This document shows, piece after piece, positions 8,469 to 17,892 of a stretch of 64,000 nt of DNA. Made by a program: the position numbers and the translations under genes. Below the pieces are notes generated by a model that saw only the letters and a list, made by a program, of their open reading frames with translations, ran no database searches and was not told the origin of the DNA. Where the stretch lies: contig NZ_BMVY01000004.1 of assembly GCF_014650955.1 (NCBI RefSeq), forward strand, positions 62,001 to 126,000, given 5' to 3'. The stretch comes from Streptomyces tauricus (GTDB lineage: Bacteria; Actinomycetota; Actinomycetes; Streptomycetales; Streptomycetaceae). The stretch's first letter is position 1. Each line of letters starts with the position of its first letter.

Positions 8469-10847
8469 TCACCCGCCGATCACCGCGTCGTCGCTCACCC
8501 GCTCCAGCAGCACCACGGGCGACCGGCCGAAAAGCGCCTCCACGCGTGCGTGCCCGGTGAACTCGCTTCCGGGCGCGAGCAGATCGGTCCAGCGCCCCGC
8601 GGGCAGCGGCAGCTCGGTGTCCCGCCAGCCGCCCTCCTCCTCCAGGCGCAGCGACAGCCGGGTGACGGCCGTGACGACCTCTCCGGAGCGCGCGAAGGCC
8701 AGACAGTGCGCGGCTCCGGGCCCGCGGGCGGGCAGCGGCTCGTACGCGGCGGAGTCGCCGAACACCGTGGGCCGCCGCCTTCGCAGCCGCAGGGCCGCCG
8801 CGGTGAGCGCGGCCTTCTCGGCGGACAGGTCACTCAGGTCCTCGGGAGGGAAGTGCGCGGGCCGCCGGTTGTCCGGGTCCACCAGGGCCAGGTACTCGGC
8901 CTCCGTGCCCTGGTACAGGTCCGGCACCCCGGGCATCGTCAGGTGGACCAGGGCGGCCCCGAGGACGTTCGCCCGCACGTACGGCGCGAGCGACCGCCTG
9001 AACTCGGCGACGCGCTGCCCGGGCGCCCCGCACGGGCCCGCCTTCAGGAAGTCCGCCACGGCCTCCTCGTACGCGGGATCCTGTTCGGTCCACGCCGTGC
9101 CGAGGCCCGCCTCCCTGATGTGCTTGAGCAGGGCGCCCCGCAGCCGTTCGCCGTCCGCGGGGCCGAGCCCGACGGCGGTCTGCCAGGCGGCCCAGGCCAC
9201 CTGCGGATCCGGCGCGGCCACGCCCTCGGCGGCCGTGCGCCCGGTCACCTCGGCGAGCAGGTCGGCCCAGCGCGCGGGGGCCTGGGTGAGTACGGAGATC
9301 GCGGCCCGTACGTCGGCGCTGCGCTTCGTGTCGTGGGTGGACAGCGCGGTACCGGTCACCGGCCAGTCGCGCTGTACGCGCGCGCAGTACGCGTGGAAGT
9401 CCTCCGGGGACACCGCGGGCGCCCCCGGCTCGCCGCCCACCTCGGTCGCCGACAGCAGCGGTACGTACCGGTAGAACGCCGTGTCCTCCACGGACTTGGC
9501 CCGCAGCGCCGACGCGAGCTGCGCGAACCGGGCCCGGAACGCCGCGAACCCGGGGCCCTCGCCGATCCGGCCGAGCACCAGATCCCGTACGAGATCGACG
9601 ACCTGGGCCTCCTCGGGCACCTTGAAGGCCTGCTTCGCCTCCTGGGCGGCCTCCTCGGTGACGACCGAAGCGGCGTCCCCGGAGGTGTACGGCCGGTAGA
9701 CCTCCAGGCGGACGAGGAGTTCCCGCAGCGCGGTGCGCAGGGCCCAGGGGGCGCGGTCGCGCAGCACGGGGTCCGCGGACGTGCGGCACAGCCGGTCCGC
9801 CTCGCGGGTGAGCCGGTCGACCTCGGCGGCCAGCTCGTGATGGACCACCTTGTACGCGGCCCGCCGCACGGTCTCCTCCCAGACGCCCCCGCGGTCGGCC
9901 TGGGGGGCCGCGAACCGCCGGTACTGGCCGAGGAGTTCCCCGGCGCCCGCCGGGTCCGTGAGGACGCCGTCGACGTGCCGCAGCGCGTCGTAGCCGGTGG
10001 TGCCCGCGACCGGCCAGGCGGCGGGCAGCGGCTCGCCGTCCGCGAGGATCTTCTCCACCACGGTCCAGCGCCCGCCCGTCGCCTCGTGCAGACGCCGCAG
10101 ATACGCGTCCGGGTCGGCGAGGCCGTCCGGGTGGTCGATCCGCAGTCCGTCGACGACCCCCTCGTCGAGGAGCTGGAGGATCTTGCCGTGGGTCGCGTCG
10201 AAGACCTCCGGGTCCTCGACCCGTACCCCGATCAGCTCCGAGATGCTGAAGAACCGCCGGTAGTTCAGCTCGGTACGGGCCAGGCGCCACCACGCGAGCC
10301 GGTACCACTGGGCGTCCAGCAGCTCCGGCAGCGGCAGCTTCTCCGTGCCGGCCCGCAGCGGGAACGCGTGGTCGTGGTAGCGCAGCACGTCCCCGTCGAC
10401 CACCAGGTCGCCGCTCTCCGCGCCGACAGCCTGCCCGAGCACCGGCAGCAGGACGCGTCCGCCCTGGGCGTCCCAGTCGATGTCGAACCAGCGCGCGTAC
10501 GGCGAGTCGGGGCCCTCACGCAGCACCTCCCACAGGGGGTGGTTGTGGCGGGGGGACATGGCCATGTGGTTCGGCACGATGTCGAGAACGAGCCCGAGGC
10601 CGTGTTCGCGGGCGGTACGGGAGAGGGCGCGCAGGCCCTGCTCGCCGCCGAGTTCCTCGCGCACACGCGCGGGGTCCACGACGTCGTAGCCGTGCCCCGA
10701 GCCGGGGACGGCCTCCAGGACGGGGGACAGGTGCAGATGCGAGACGCCGAGCGAGGCCAGGTACGGCACGGCCGCCTCGGCCGCGCCGAACGGGAACTCC
10801 GGCTGGAGCTGCAGGCGGTAGGTGGCGGTGGGCGCGGCAGATGTCAT
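8469..10847 (-). CDS. treY: malto-oligosyltrehalose synthase
   Basis: A 792-aa GH13 intramolecular transglycosylase that converts the reducing-end maltose of a maltodextrin to trehalose, supplying TreZ. The barrel begins with TYRLQLQPEF. Other landmarks are YDVVDPARV, DIVPNHMA, the nucleophile Asp in GLRIDHPDGL, the acid Glu in TVVEKIL and the conserved STHDTKRSADVRA. Its length is slightly above the usual 780 residues. Start is ATG at 10847. It lies 190 bp downstream of the glgX stop, separated by three repeat elements and a strong hairpin, so it probably has its own promoter. Cytoplasmic. Confidence 0.95.
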   Translation of the reverse strand: MTSAAPTATYRLQLQPEFPFGAAEAAVPYLASLGVSHLHLSPVLEAVPGSGHGYDVVDPARVREELGGEQGLRALSRTAREHGLGLVLDIVPNHMAMSPRHNHPLWEVLREGPDSPYARWFDIDWDAQGGRVLLPVLGQAVGAESGDLVVDGDVLRYHDHAFPLRAGTEKLPLPELLDAQWYRLAWWRLARTELNYRRFFSISELIGVRVEDPEVFDATHGKILQLLDEGVVDGLRIDHPDGLADPDAYLRRLHEATGGRWTVVEKILADGEPLPAAWPVAGTTGYDALRHVDGVLTDPAGAGELLGQYRRFAAPQADRGGVWEETVRRAAYKVVHHELAAEVDRLTREADRLCRTSADPVLRDRAPWALRTALRELLVRLEVYRPYTSGDAASVVTEEAAQEAKQAFKVPEEAQVVDLVRDLVLGRIGEGPGFAAFRARFAQLASALRAKSVEDTAFYRYVPLLSATEVGGEPGAPAVSPEDFHAYCARVQRDWPVTGTALSTHDTKRSADVRAAISVLTQAPARWADLLAEVTGRTAAEGVAAPDPQVAWAAWQTAVGLGPADGERLRGALLKHIREAGLGTAWTEQDPAYEEAVADFLKAGPCGAPGQRVAEFRRSLAPYVRANVLGAALVHLTMPGVPDLYQGTEAEYLALVDPDNRRPAHFPPEDLSDLSAEKAALTAAALRLRRRRPTVFGDSAAYEPLPARGPGAAHCLAFARSGEVVTAVTRLSLRLEEEGGWRDTELPLPAGRWTDLLAPGSEFTGHARVEALFGRSPVVLLERVSDDAVIGG

Positions 10848-10916
10848 GCAGACTTACGTACCCGGCTCGCGTGCTTTCGTGTCACGTTTCCCCCTGCGAG
10901 CCCGGCAGGGCCGTTC

Positions 10917-11014
10917 GCGCAGTTCCCCGCGCCCCTAAAAGACTGCGCAGTTCCCCGCGCCCCTAAACGATTGCGCCGTTCCCCGCGCCCCTGGTGGGGG
11001 CGCGGGAACGGCGC
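10917..11014. repeat. three direct and one inverted copy of the GCGCAGTTCCCC element
   Basis: Copies occur at 10917-10936, 10945-10964 and 10973-10992 (one mismatch), with an inverted copy at 10996-11014. The last two form a near-perfect stem of about 18 bp. It lies just after the glgX stop on the minus strand, where a glgX terminator is expected. The three direct copies are spaced exactly 28 bp apart. Confidence 0.85.
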
Positions 11015-11037
11015 AGTCCTTTGATCTTTGGCGGGTG

Positions 11038-13146
11038 CTACGCCGGGCGCTGGAGCACGACCATGCTGTGGTCGATCAGCGGCACCCGGTCGCCCGCCTT
11101 CACCTTCGCCCCGGTCCCGGGCGCTACCCCCGCGGACCGGCCCGTGTCCACGATCACCTGCCACTGCCGCCCGTGATTGACCGGCACCACGAACTCCAGC
11201 GTCTTCGGCGAGGCGTTGAACAGCATCAGGAACGAGTCGTCGGTGATCCGCTCCCCGCGGGGCCCCGGCTCCGAGATGGCGTTGCCGTTGAGGAACACCG
11301 ACAGCGCCCGCGCCTGCGTGGAGTCCCAGTCGTCCTGGGTCATCTCCTCACCGGCCGGGGTGAACCAGGCGATGTCCGACAGGTCGTCGTGGGTGCCCTC
11401 CACGGGCCGCCCGTGGAAGAACCGCCGCCGCCGGAACACCGGATGCTCGCGCCGCAGCCACACCATCGCCCGCGTGAACTCCAGCAACTCGCTGCCGTCC
11501 TCGGGCCACGGCACCCAGGACAGCTCCGTGTCCTGGCAGTACGCGTTGTTGTTGCCGTGCTGCGTGCGCGCGAACTCGTCGCCGTGGCTGAGCATCGGCA
11601 CGCCCTGCGAGAGCAGCAGCGTCGCGGTGAAGTTGCGCATCTGACGCCCACGCAGCTCCAGTACGGCGGGGTCGTCGGTGTCGCCCTCGGCCCCGCAGTT
11701 CCACGACCGGTTGTGGCTCTCGCCGTCGCGGTTGTCCTCGCCGTTCGCGTCGTTGTGCTTCTCGTTGTACGACACCAGGTCGTGCATCGTGAAGCCGTCG
11801 TGGCAGGTGACGAAGTTGATGGAGGCCAGCGGGCGGCGCCCGTCGTCCTGGTAGAGGTCCGAGGACCCCGTCAGGCGGGACGCGAACTCGGCGAGCGTCT
11901 GCGGCTCGCCCCGCCACATGTCCCGTACGGTGTCGCGGTACTTTCCGTTCCACTCGGTCCACAGCGGCGGGAAGTTGCCCACCTGGTAGCCGCCCTCGCC
12001 GACGTCCCAGGGCTCGGCGATCAGCTTCACCTGGGAGACCACCGGGTCCTGCTGGACCAGGTCGAAGAACGACGACAGCCGGTCCACCTCGTGGAACTGC
12101 CGGGCCAGGGTCGCCGCCAGATCGAAGCGGAACCCGTCGACGTGCATCTCGGTGACCCAGTACCGCAGCGAGTCCATGATCAGCTGGAGCACGTGCGGGG
12201 AGCGCATGAGCAGCGAGTTGCCCGTGCCCGTGGTGTCCATGTAGTAGGTGGGATCGTCGGTGAGGCGGTAGTACGAGGCGTTGTCGAGGCCCTTGAAGGA
12301 CAGCGTCGGGCCCAGGTGGTTGCCCTCGGCCGTGTGGTTGTAGACCACGTCCAGGATGACCTCGATGCCCGCCTCGTGCAGCGCGCGGACGGCCGACTTG
12401 AACTCCAGGACCTGCTGTCCGCGGTCGCCCCAGGACGCGTACGCGTTGTGGGGGGCGAAGAAGCCGATCGTGTTGTAGCCCCAGTAGTTGTTGAGGCCCA
12501 TGTCGACCAGACGGTGGTCGTTCACGAACTGGTGAACGGGCATCAGTTCGAGGGCCGTGACGCCCAGTTCGGTCAGGTGTTCGATGACGGCCGGGTGGGC
12601 GAGCGCCGCGTACGTGCCGCGCAGCTCGTCCGGCAGCCCCGGATGCAGCATCGTCAGACCCTTCACATGGGCCTCGTAGAGCACCGTGTGGTGGTACTCG
12701 GTGCGCGGGAGGCGGTCGTCGCCCCAGTCGAAGTAGGGATTGACGACCACGGAGCTCATCGTGTGGGGCGCCGAGTCCAGGTCATTGCGCTTGCCGGGCG
12801 ACCCGAAGTGATAGCCGTACACCTCCTCGCCCCAGTCGATGCTGCCGCTTATGGCCTTCGCGTACGGGTCGAGCAGCAGCTTCGCCGAATTGCAGCGCTG
12901 CCCCCGCTCCGGCTCGTAGGGACCGTGCACGCGGAAGCCGTACCGCTGGCCCGGCATCACGCCGGGCAGGTACGCGTGCCGGACGAACGCGTCGGTCTCG
13001 CGCAGCTCTATCGCCGTTTCCGAGCCGTCGTCGTGCAGCAGACACAGCTCGATCCGGTCCGCGGCCTCCGAGAAGACCGCGAAATTCGTGCCGGCGCCGT
13101 CGTACGTGGCACCGAGTGGGTACGCCTGTCCAGGCCAGACCTGCAT
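11038..13146 (-). CDS. glgX: glycogen debranching enzyme GlgX/TreX
   Basis: A 702-aa GH13 isoamylase-type debranching enzyme. It hydrolyses alpha-1,6 branches of glycogen and in actinobacteria feeds linear maltodextrins to TreY. An N-terminal CBM48 domain (MQVWPGQAYPLGATYDGAG) is followed by the catalytic barrel with DVVYNHTAEG, the nucleophile Asp in VDGFRFDLAATL, the acid Glu in LIAEPWD and FVTCHDGFTMHDLVSYNEKH. ATG 13146 is chosen because the family sequence begins there. An upstream in-frame ATG at 13260 would add 38 basic residues unlike the family. Together with treY and treZ it completes the glycogen-to-trehalose route in this window. Confidence 0.94.
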   Translation of the reverse strand: MQVWPGQAYPLGATYDGAGTNFAVFSEAADRIELCLLHDDGSETAIELRETDAFVRHAYLPGVMPGQRYGFRVHGPYEPERGQRCNSAKLLLDPYAKAISGSIDWGEEVYGYHFGSPGKRNDLDSAPHTMSSVVVNPYFDWGDDRLPRTEYHHTVLYEAHVKGLTMLHPGLPDELRGTYAALAHPAVIEHLTELGVTALELMPVHQFVNDHRLVDMGLNNYWGYNTIGFFAPHNAYASWGDRGQQVLEFKSAVRALHEAGIEVILDVVYNHTAEGNHLGPTLSFKGLDNASYYRLTDDPTYYMDTTGTGNSLLMRSPHVLQLIMDSLRYWVTEMHVDGFRFDLAATLARQFHEVDRLSSFFDLVQQDPVVSQVKLIAEPWDVGEGGYQVGNFPPLWTEWNGKYRDTVRDMWRGEPQTLAEFASRLTGSSDLYQDDGRRPLASINFVTCHDGFTMHDLVSYNEKHNDANGEDNRDGESHNRSWNCGAEGDTDDPAVLELRGRQMRNFTATLLLSQGVPMLSHGDEFARTQHGNNNAYCQDTELSWVPWPEDGSELLEFTRAMVWLRREHPVFRRRRFFHGRPVEGTHDDLSDIAWFTPAGEEMTQDDWDSTQARALSVFLNGNAISEPGPRGERITDDSFLMLFNASPKTLEFVVPVNHGRQWQVIVDTGRSAGVAPGTGAKVKAGDRVPLIDHSMVVLQRPA

Positions 13147-13325
13147 GGATGCAACTCTTCCAGTTGTGCGACGTCGCAGAGGGCGACTCCCGCCCGAGTG
13201 TCCCCGAAACTGATGGAACCACCTAGGACTTACCTCCCTCTTACCGGTCGACCAGTGCATACGCGGTATGCCGAACCAGTGGGACTCGATCGACTCCTAG
13301 AGATACAGGGGGAGTAGGGGGAAAT

Positions 13326-14150
13326 GTGCGCACAATAGTGCACCGCCATCTGGGCAAGGTGGTGGCGGGTGCGGCCATAGCGGTCGCCGGAACCGCCGTG
13401 ATGGTCGGCATCACCCTGCCGGGCTCGGCGGGTGCGGACGACTCCGGCGGTCAGGGAACGGGGCGGACCGCGCAGACGGCGGGCCAGGCCCAGCAGCAGG
13501 GCCAGGGCCAGGGGCAGGGCGCCGTGCGGCCGGGCGTCGTGGAGCAGGCCCCCGCCGAGGGCGACCGGGGCAAGGGGCGCGACCCGCTCACCGACGACGA
13601 GACCGCGCGGGTCGAGCAGCTCGCCCTGGACCGCGGGCTCTCCCGCAGCAGCGAGAACGTCGAGGGCGACAAGGGGCCGCAGCGGATCACCGTCGACCTC
13701 TCCGAGCCCGAGGTGGGTGAACTGGACGACCCGAACGCGCCGCGGCGCGCCGCGGTGTCGTTCTACGACTACAAGGACGACTCGCTCGTCACCAGGACGG
13801 TGAACCTGGACACGGGCAAGGTCGAGTCGACCGACACCCAGAAGGGCGTCCAGCCGCCGCTCAGCCGTGCCGAGACCGTCGAGGCCGCGCGGCTCCTGAT
13901 CGCCGACCGGCTGGGCGCCGGACTGCGGGCCGACTACAAGGACGCGACCGGCAAGGAGCTGACCACTGCCGACCAGCTGATGCTCAACAGCATGGTCTTC
14001 CGGGCGGGCCCCGGCGCGCCCGCGGCCCTCGCCGACTGCGGCAAGCACCGCTGCACGCGCCTCTTCGTGAAGGTCAGGAACGGGTCCTGGATCGACAGCC
14101 GTGACCTGGTGGTCGACCTGAGCGCCCGCAAGGTCGCCAAGGTCGGCTGA
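13326..14150 (+). CDS. secreted amine-oxidase N-terminal-domain protein
   Basis: A 274-aa secreted protein. A signal peptide (VVAGAAIAVAGTAVMVGI followed by GSAGA) leads into a Gln/Gly-rich linker (QAQQQGQGQGQG), then a globular region of about 190 residues. That region resembles the N2/N3 domains of copper amine oxidases in character (PLSRAETVEAARLLI). A Cys pair (ADCGKHRC) lies near the end. It is 101 bp upstream of the gene for the amine-oxidase catalytic domain and is probably co-transcribed with it, so I infer a two-subunit enzyme. Start GTG 13326 follows a G-rich Shine-Dalgarno. The domain assignment is by resemblance and context only. Confidence 0.6.
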   Translation: MRTIVHRHLGKVVAGAAIAVAGTAVMVGITLPGSAGADDSGGQGTGRTAQTAGQAQQQGQGQGQGAVRPGVVEQAPAEGDRGKGRDPLTDDETARVEQLALDRGLSRSSENVEGDKGPQRITVDLSEPEVGELDDPNAPRRAAVSFYDYKDDSLVTRTVNLDTGKVESTDTQKGVQPPLSRAETVEAARLLIADRLGAGLRADYKDATGKELTTADQLMLNSMVFRAGPGAPAALADCGKHRCTRLFVKVRNGSWIDSRDLVVDLSARKVAKVG

Positions 14151-14251
14151 GTCTTCCCGGTCCACCGGCCTCCCTCCGTCGAGACAGTCGACTTCGTCGA
14201 TCTCACTTCACCTTTCCCACTTTCCTGCCTGTGCAAGGGAGTCATTTCTTC

Positions 14252-15577
14252 ATGCGCGTGAACAAAACCAGCCGCGCCCGCCGGCGGACGGCGGTGGGCC
14301 TCTCGGTGGTCGCCCTGACCGCCGGCGTCACGACGGCCGCGGGACCGGCCGTCGCCGAGACCAGAGACGCCCCCGCGGCCGCTGCCGCCGCCGACTGCAG
14401 CGCGGCGTACAAGATCGAGCAGAAGCTCTCCACCGGCACCACCTGGACGATGTGCTGGCACTACGAGAGCGAGGCCGGGCTCGTCCTGGAGAACGTCTCG
14501 TACCAGCCCAAGGGCGAGACCAAGCCGATACGGGTCCTGACGAGCGCCAAGCTCGCCCAGATCCACGTCCCCTACGACGACGGCTCGGTCGAGTACGACG
14601 ACCTCACGGGCTTCGGCTTCGGACAGGGCCTGATGGAGATGGCCCCCGGTGAGTGCCCCGGTGGCACCATCAAGACCGTCAAGGTCCCGGACGCCTGGGA
14701 CCCGGAGCACCCGAACGTCAAGGGCCTGTGCGCCACGACCCGTTCGCGCGGTCACGCCTACCGCATGCAGGGCGACACGGCGGGCAAGGTCTGGCAGGAG
14801 CAGGGCAAGGACCTGCTCGTCTACACGGTCAACCAGGTCGGCTGGTACGAGTACATGACCGAGTGGCGCTTCCAGGACGACGGCACGATCAACATGAACG
14901 TCGGCGCCACCGGCAGCCTCTCGCCCGCCGACTACGACGCCGGTGACGGCCGCGGCTGGCCGATAGGCAAGGGCGCCAAGTCCTACGCCACCAGCCACAG
15001 CCACAACGTCTTCTGGCGGCTCAACTTCGGCCTCGACGGCAGCTCCAAGAGCAAGGTCGAGCAGTACGACTCCGTGGTCAGCCCGCCGGCCGCGGGCGGC
15101 GAGGCCCCGCGCAACAAGACCACCCGCACCAAGGTCACCAAGGAACTCGCGGGCGACGCCAAGAACATGCGCTGGTGGCGCGTCGTCAGCACGGCCGGCA
15201 AGAACAAGGACGAACACCCCCGTAGTTACGAGTTCGTCCCGGGCGCCACCTCCAAGTACCCGGGCCGCAGCTTCACCAAGCACGACATCTACTTCACCGA
15301 GTACAAGAAGTGCGAACAGTTCGCCAGCAACAACATCCGCAACTGCGGTACCGGAGCCGGTAAGTCCGTCGACAAGTGGGTCAACGGACAGACCCTCACC
15401 CACCCCGTGGCCTGGGTGAACATCGGTTTCCACCACGTCGCCCGGGACGAGGACCAGCAGCCCATGCCGGTCCACTGGCAGGGCTTCTCGCTCGCCCCGC
15501 GGGACGTCACCGCTATGAATCCGCTCACTCCGCCGGAGCTGGCCGACCAGAACGGGCAAGTGGAACGCGGTAGTTGA
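14252..15577 (+). CDS. secreted copper amine oxidase catalytic domain, atypical
   Basis: A 441-aa protein resembling the C-terminal catalytic domain of topaquinone copper amine oxidases, without the usual N-terminal domains. The twin-Arg-rich signal peptide (RARRRTAVGLSVVALTAG) indicates export. Recognisable features are a VPYDDGSVEYDD stretch where the catalytic Asp should lie, the cofactor region VGWYEYMTEWRFQDDG with Tyr199, the HxH copper ligands His249 and His251 (SHSHNVFWRLNFGLDG), and a late His in NIGFHHVARDEDQQPMPVHW. The canonical topaquinone motif N-Y-(D/E) reads W-Y-E here, so cofactor formation needs testing. ATG 14252 has AAGGGAG 9 nt upstream. Partner: the gene at 13326-14150. 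Confidence 0.8.
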   Translation: MRVNKTSRARRRTAVGLSVVALTAGVTTAAGPAVAETRDAPAAAAAADCSAAYKIEQKLSTGTTWTMCWHYESEAGLVLENVSYQPKGETKPIRVLTSAKLAQIHVPYDDGSVEYDDLTGFGFGQGLMEMAPGECPGGTIKTVKVPDAWDPEHPNVKGLCATTRSRGHAYRMQGDTAGKVWQEQGKDLLVYTVNQVGWYEYMTEWRFQDDGTINMNVGATGSLSPADYDAGDGRGWPIGKGAKSYATSHSHNVFWRLNFGLDGSSKSKVEQYDSVVSPPAAGGEAPRNKTTRTKVTKELAGDAKNMRWWRVVSTAGKNKDEHPRSYEFVPGATSKYPGRSFTKHDIYFTEYKKCEQFASNNIRNCGTGAGKSVDKWVNGQTLTHPVAWVNIGFHHVARDEDQQPMPVHWQGFSLAPRDVTAMNPLTPPELADQNGQVERGS

Positions 15578-15679
15578 GAAACGACCTGTCCATCCGGCTG
15601 CACCGCCCGCCGCTCCCGGAGTACCCTTCCTTGATCGTTGGCTGGGGGAGTGCTCGGGGGAGCGGAAGGCGGTGTGCGG

Positions 15680-16912
15680 GTGGGGTCCGGAGGGCTGGAG
15701 TTGCCCCCTGGTGACGGCGGTCACGAGGGGAGCTCCGCAGATGCCCCACCGGGAGCGGTGTCCCTCGCCCGTCCGATGGAGATCGGCGCGGAGCTGGACT
15801 GGGGCGCCGACGCCTGGCGTGAGGTGCGCACCCGCGCGCAGCGGGCCGGGCGGGCCTACATCTGGCTGAACCTCGTCGAACAGCGGCTGCGCGCGGTCGT
15901 GGCCGCTGTTCTGCGCCCGATCTACGAGCCCGTGCACGGCGAGGACGACTGGGTGGTCGCCGCCGCCGGGCCCGCCGGGCAGGAGTGGGTGCAGCGCGCC
16001 GTCGCCGTACGCGAGGTCAGCCGCCGCAAGGGTTATCTGCTCGACCCCGCCGACGACAACGTCCTGAGCTTCCTCACGCTGCCGCAGCTGCGCGAGCTGA
16101 TGGTGCAGCACTGGCCGTGCTTCGAGCCGTACTTCGACGAGCGCCGGGACGTCGAACTGGCCCTGGACGAACTGGAAGTCACCCGCAACGTCGTCTCGCG
16201 GAACAGGGCCCTGTCCGAGGCCGTGCTGGCCCAGGCCGAGCGCGCCTCCGCGAAGCTCCTGGAGATCCTCGGCGCGGGCAGCGACGTGCCGTCCGCCCGC
16301 CGGCTGCCCGTCGACGCCGTCGAGAACCTGGTCGGCGACCGGTACGCGGACGTGGTGGCCGTGCACTCGGACCGGGTGCGGCTGCTGCGGCAGTTCCCCG
16401 CCGAGGACCTGTTCGGCGGCTCCCGGCGCCTCGACGCGATCGGCATCGGCCTGAACCTCCTCGTACAGAACTTCTCGGGGCGCAGGCTCGTGCGGCTGGC
16501 CGAGTCCGGCTGCCGCACCCGGCTGCTGTTCCTCAACCCGGCGTCCAGTGCGGTGAAGCGGCGCGAGCGCGAACTGGGCATCAAGCGGGGCGAGTTGAGC
16601 CGTTCCGTGGAGATGAACATCCTGCACATGCGCCGGGTGCGGGCCCGGCTGCGCGACCCCGGCGCCTTCGAGATCCAGGTCTACGACGAGACGCCCCGCT
16701 TCACGGCGTACCTCGTGGACGGCGACGGCTCGGACGGTGTGGCGGTCGTGCAGTCGTATCTGCGCCGCACCCGCGGGATGGAGGCGCCGGTACTCGTCCT
16801 GCGGGGCGGCGGCCGGGTGCTGAAGCCGGACAACGCGGGCGAAGACGGGCTTTTCGGGACGTACCGCGAGGAGTTCGAGGTGGCCTGGGCGGATTCGCGG
16901 CCGGTGTCCTGA
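15680..16912 (+). CDS. SAV2148-like HEPN domain protein
   Basis: About 410 aa, very close to the conserved streptomycete SAV2148 family. The N-terminal half is helical and HEPN-like, ending in VTRNVVSRNRALSE. The catalytic R-x4-6-H of HEPN RNases reads RNVVSRNR here, with no His, so RNase activity is doubtful. The C-terminal half (about residues 250-390; IGLNLLVQNF, CRTRLLFLNPASSAV, AYLVDGD, APVLVLRGGG) resembles the DUF5919/phospholipase-D-like module. No signal peptide. Start is uncertain: GTG 15680 precedes the conserved GGLELPPGDGG segment, and upstream in-frame starts reach 15638. Function unknown. The family's conservation suggests a housekeeping or signalling role rather than an accessory one. 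Confidence 0.8.
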   Translation: MGSGGLELPPGDGGHEGSSADAPPGAVSLARPMEIGAELDWGADAWREVRTRAQRAGRAYIWLNLVEQRLRAVVAAVLRPIYEPVHGEDDWVVAAAGPAGQEWVQRAVAVREVSRRKGYLLDPADDNVLSFLTLPQLRELMVQHWPCFEPYFDERRDVELALDELEVTRNVVSRNRALSEAVLAQAERASAKLLEILGAGSDVPSARRLPVDAVENLVGDRYADVVAVHSDRVRLLRQFPAEDLFGGSRRLDAIGIGLNLLVQNFSGRRLVRLAESGCRTRLLFLNPASSAVKRRERELGIKRGELSRSVEMNILHMRRVRARLRDPGAFEIQVYDETPRFTAYLVDGDGSDGVAVVQSYLRRTRGMEAPVLVLRGGGRVLKPDNAGEDGLFGTYREEFEVAWADSRPVS

Positions 16913-17117
16913 CCGGTCCCCGTGTGCCGGGTGCGCTCTCCGGATGTGCCGAGTGCGCTCCCCGGCCCGTTCGGCGCGATGCGGGGGTCCAGGGGGCGCG
17001 GCCCCGGGGCGGGTACGGGAGTGGCGGCCGGTAAGCGGAACGCGGTCCTCGGATTGTCAGTGGCCCATGGCATCGTGGAGATCACTGGGGGAACGCACCA
17101 CGGAGAAGGGGGCCGGC

Positions 17118-17840
17118 ATGGCTTGGCACGGGGAGCTGCTGATCGGCTTCGACCTGGAGACGACCGGGACCGATCCGCGCGAGGCGCGCATCGTCACCGG
17201 AGCGGTGATAGAGGTCCGCGACGGGGAGCCCGCCGGGCACCGGGAGTGGCTGGCCGACCCGGGGGTCGAGATCCCCGCGGACGCGGTCGCGGTGCACGGG
17301 ATCAGCAACGAAAGAGCGGCGGCCGAGGGCAGGCCCGCCGACCAGGTGGCCGATGCGATCGCCTCGGGGCTCGTCGCCTACTGGCAGTCGGGCGTCCCGG
17401 TCGTGGCGTACAACGCGGCCTTCGACCTGACCCTGCTCTCCGCCGAACTGCGCAGGTACGGACTGCCGTCACTGCGCGAGCGGCTCGGCGGGACCGACCC
17501 GGGGCCGGTCATCGACCCCTACACCATCGACCGCTCGGTGGACCGCTACCGCCGGGGCAAGCGGAATCTCGAAGCGGTCTGCGCGGAGTACGGCGTGCGG
17601 CTGGAATCCGCCCACGACGCCACGGCGGACGCCCTGGCCGCGGCCCGGCTGGCCGCCGCGATAGCCACCCGCCACCCGAAGGTGGCCGCGCTCGGCCCCG
17701 CCGAACTGCACCGCCGCCAGATCGAGTGGTACGCGGAATGGGCGGCGGACTTCCAGAGCTTCCTGCGCCGCAAGGGGGACGCGGAGGCCGTGGTGGACGG
17801 CGTCTGGCCCGTCCGGGACCTGACGGACGAACGGGTCTGA
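17118..17840 (+). CDS. DEDDh 3'-5' exonuclease (DnaQ-like)
   Basis: A 240-aa exonuclease of the DnaQ/RNase T superfamily. It is predicted to remove nucleotides from 3' ends in DNA repair or RNA turnover. Motifs: Exo I FDLETTGTDP (Asp, Glu), Exo II NAAFDLTLL (Asp) and Exo III SAHDATADA (His, Asp), giving a complete DEDDh set. GVEIPADAVAVHGIS is the usual Exo-I-to-II linker. It stands alone and is not fused to a polymerase. ATG 17118 follows a GGAGAAGGGGG Shine-Dalgarno; longer in-frame readings back to 16944 are unlike the family. It converges with the YbaK gene. Confidence 0.92.
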   Translation: MAWHGELLIGFDLETTGTDPREARIVTGAVIEVRDGEPAGHREWLADPGVEIPADAVAVHGISNERAAAEGRPADQVADAIASGLVAYWQSGVPVVAYNAAFDLTLLSAELRRYGLPSLRERLGGTDPGPVIDPYTIDRSVDRYRRGKRNLEAVCAEYGVRLESAHDATADALAAARLAAAIATRHPKVAALGPAELHRRQIEWYAEWAADFQSFLRRKGDAEAVVDGVWPVRDLTDERV

Positions 17841-17846
17841 GCCGGC

Positions 17847-17869
17847 GTCGGCCGACGAGGCCGGCCGAC
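17847..17869. terminator. weak hairpin between convergent genes
   Basis: GTCGGCC at 17847-17853 pairs with GGCCGAC at 17863-17869 in the 52-bp gap between the exonuclease and YbaK stops. Next to it, a 16-bp unit (CGACGGCGGGGTCAGT) is directly repeated up to the end of the YbaK gene. Confidence 0.4.
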
Positions 17870-17892
17870 GGCGGGGTCAGTCGACGGCGGGG

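Noticed and set aside
17054..17090. TTGTCA promoter for the exonuclease gene
   Set aside because: A -35-like hexamer is present, but I could not find a convincing -10 at normal spacing, so it is not listed as a feature.
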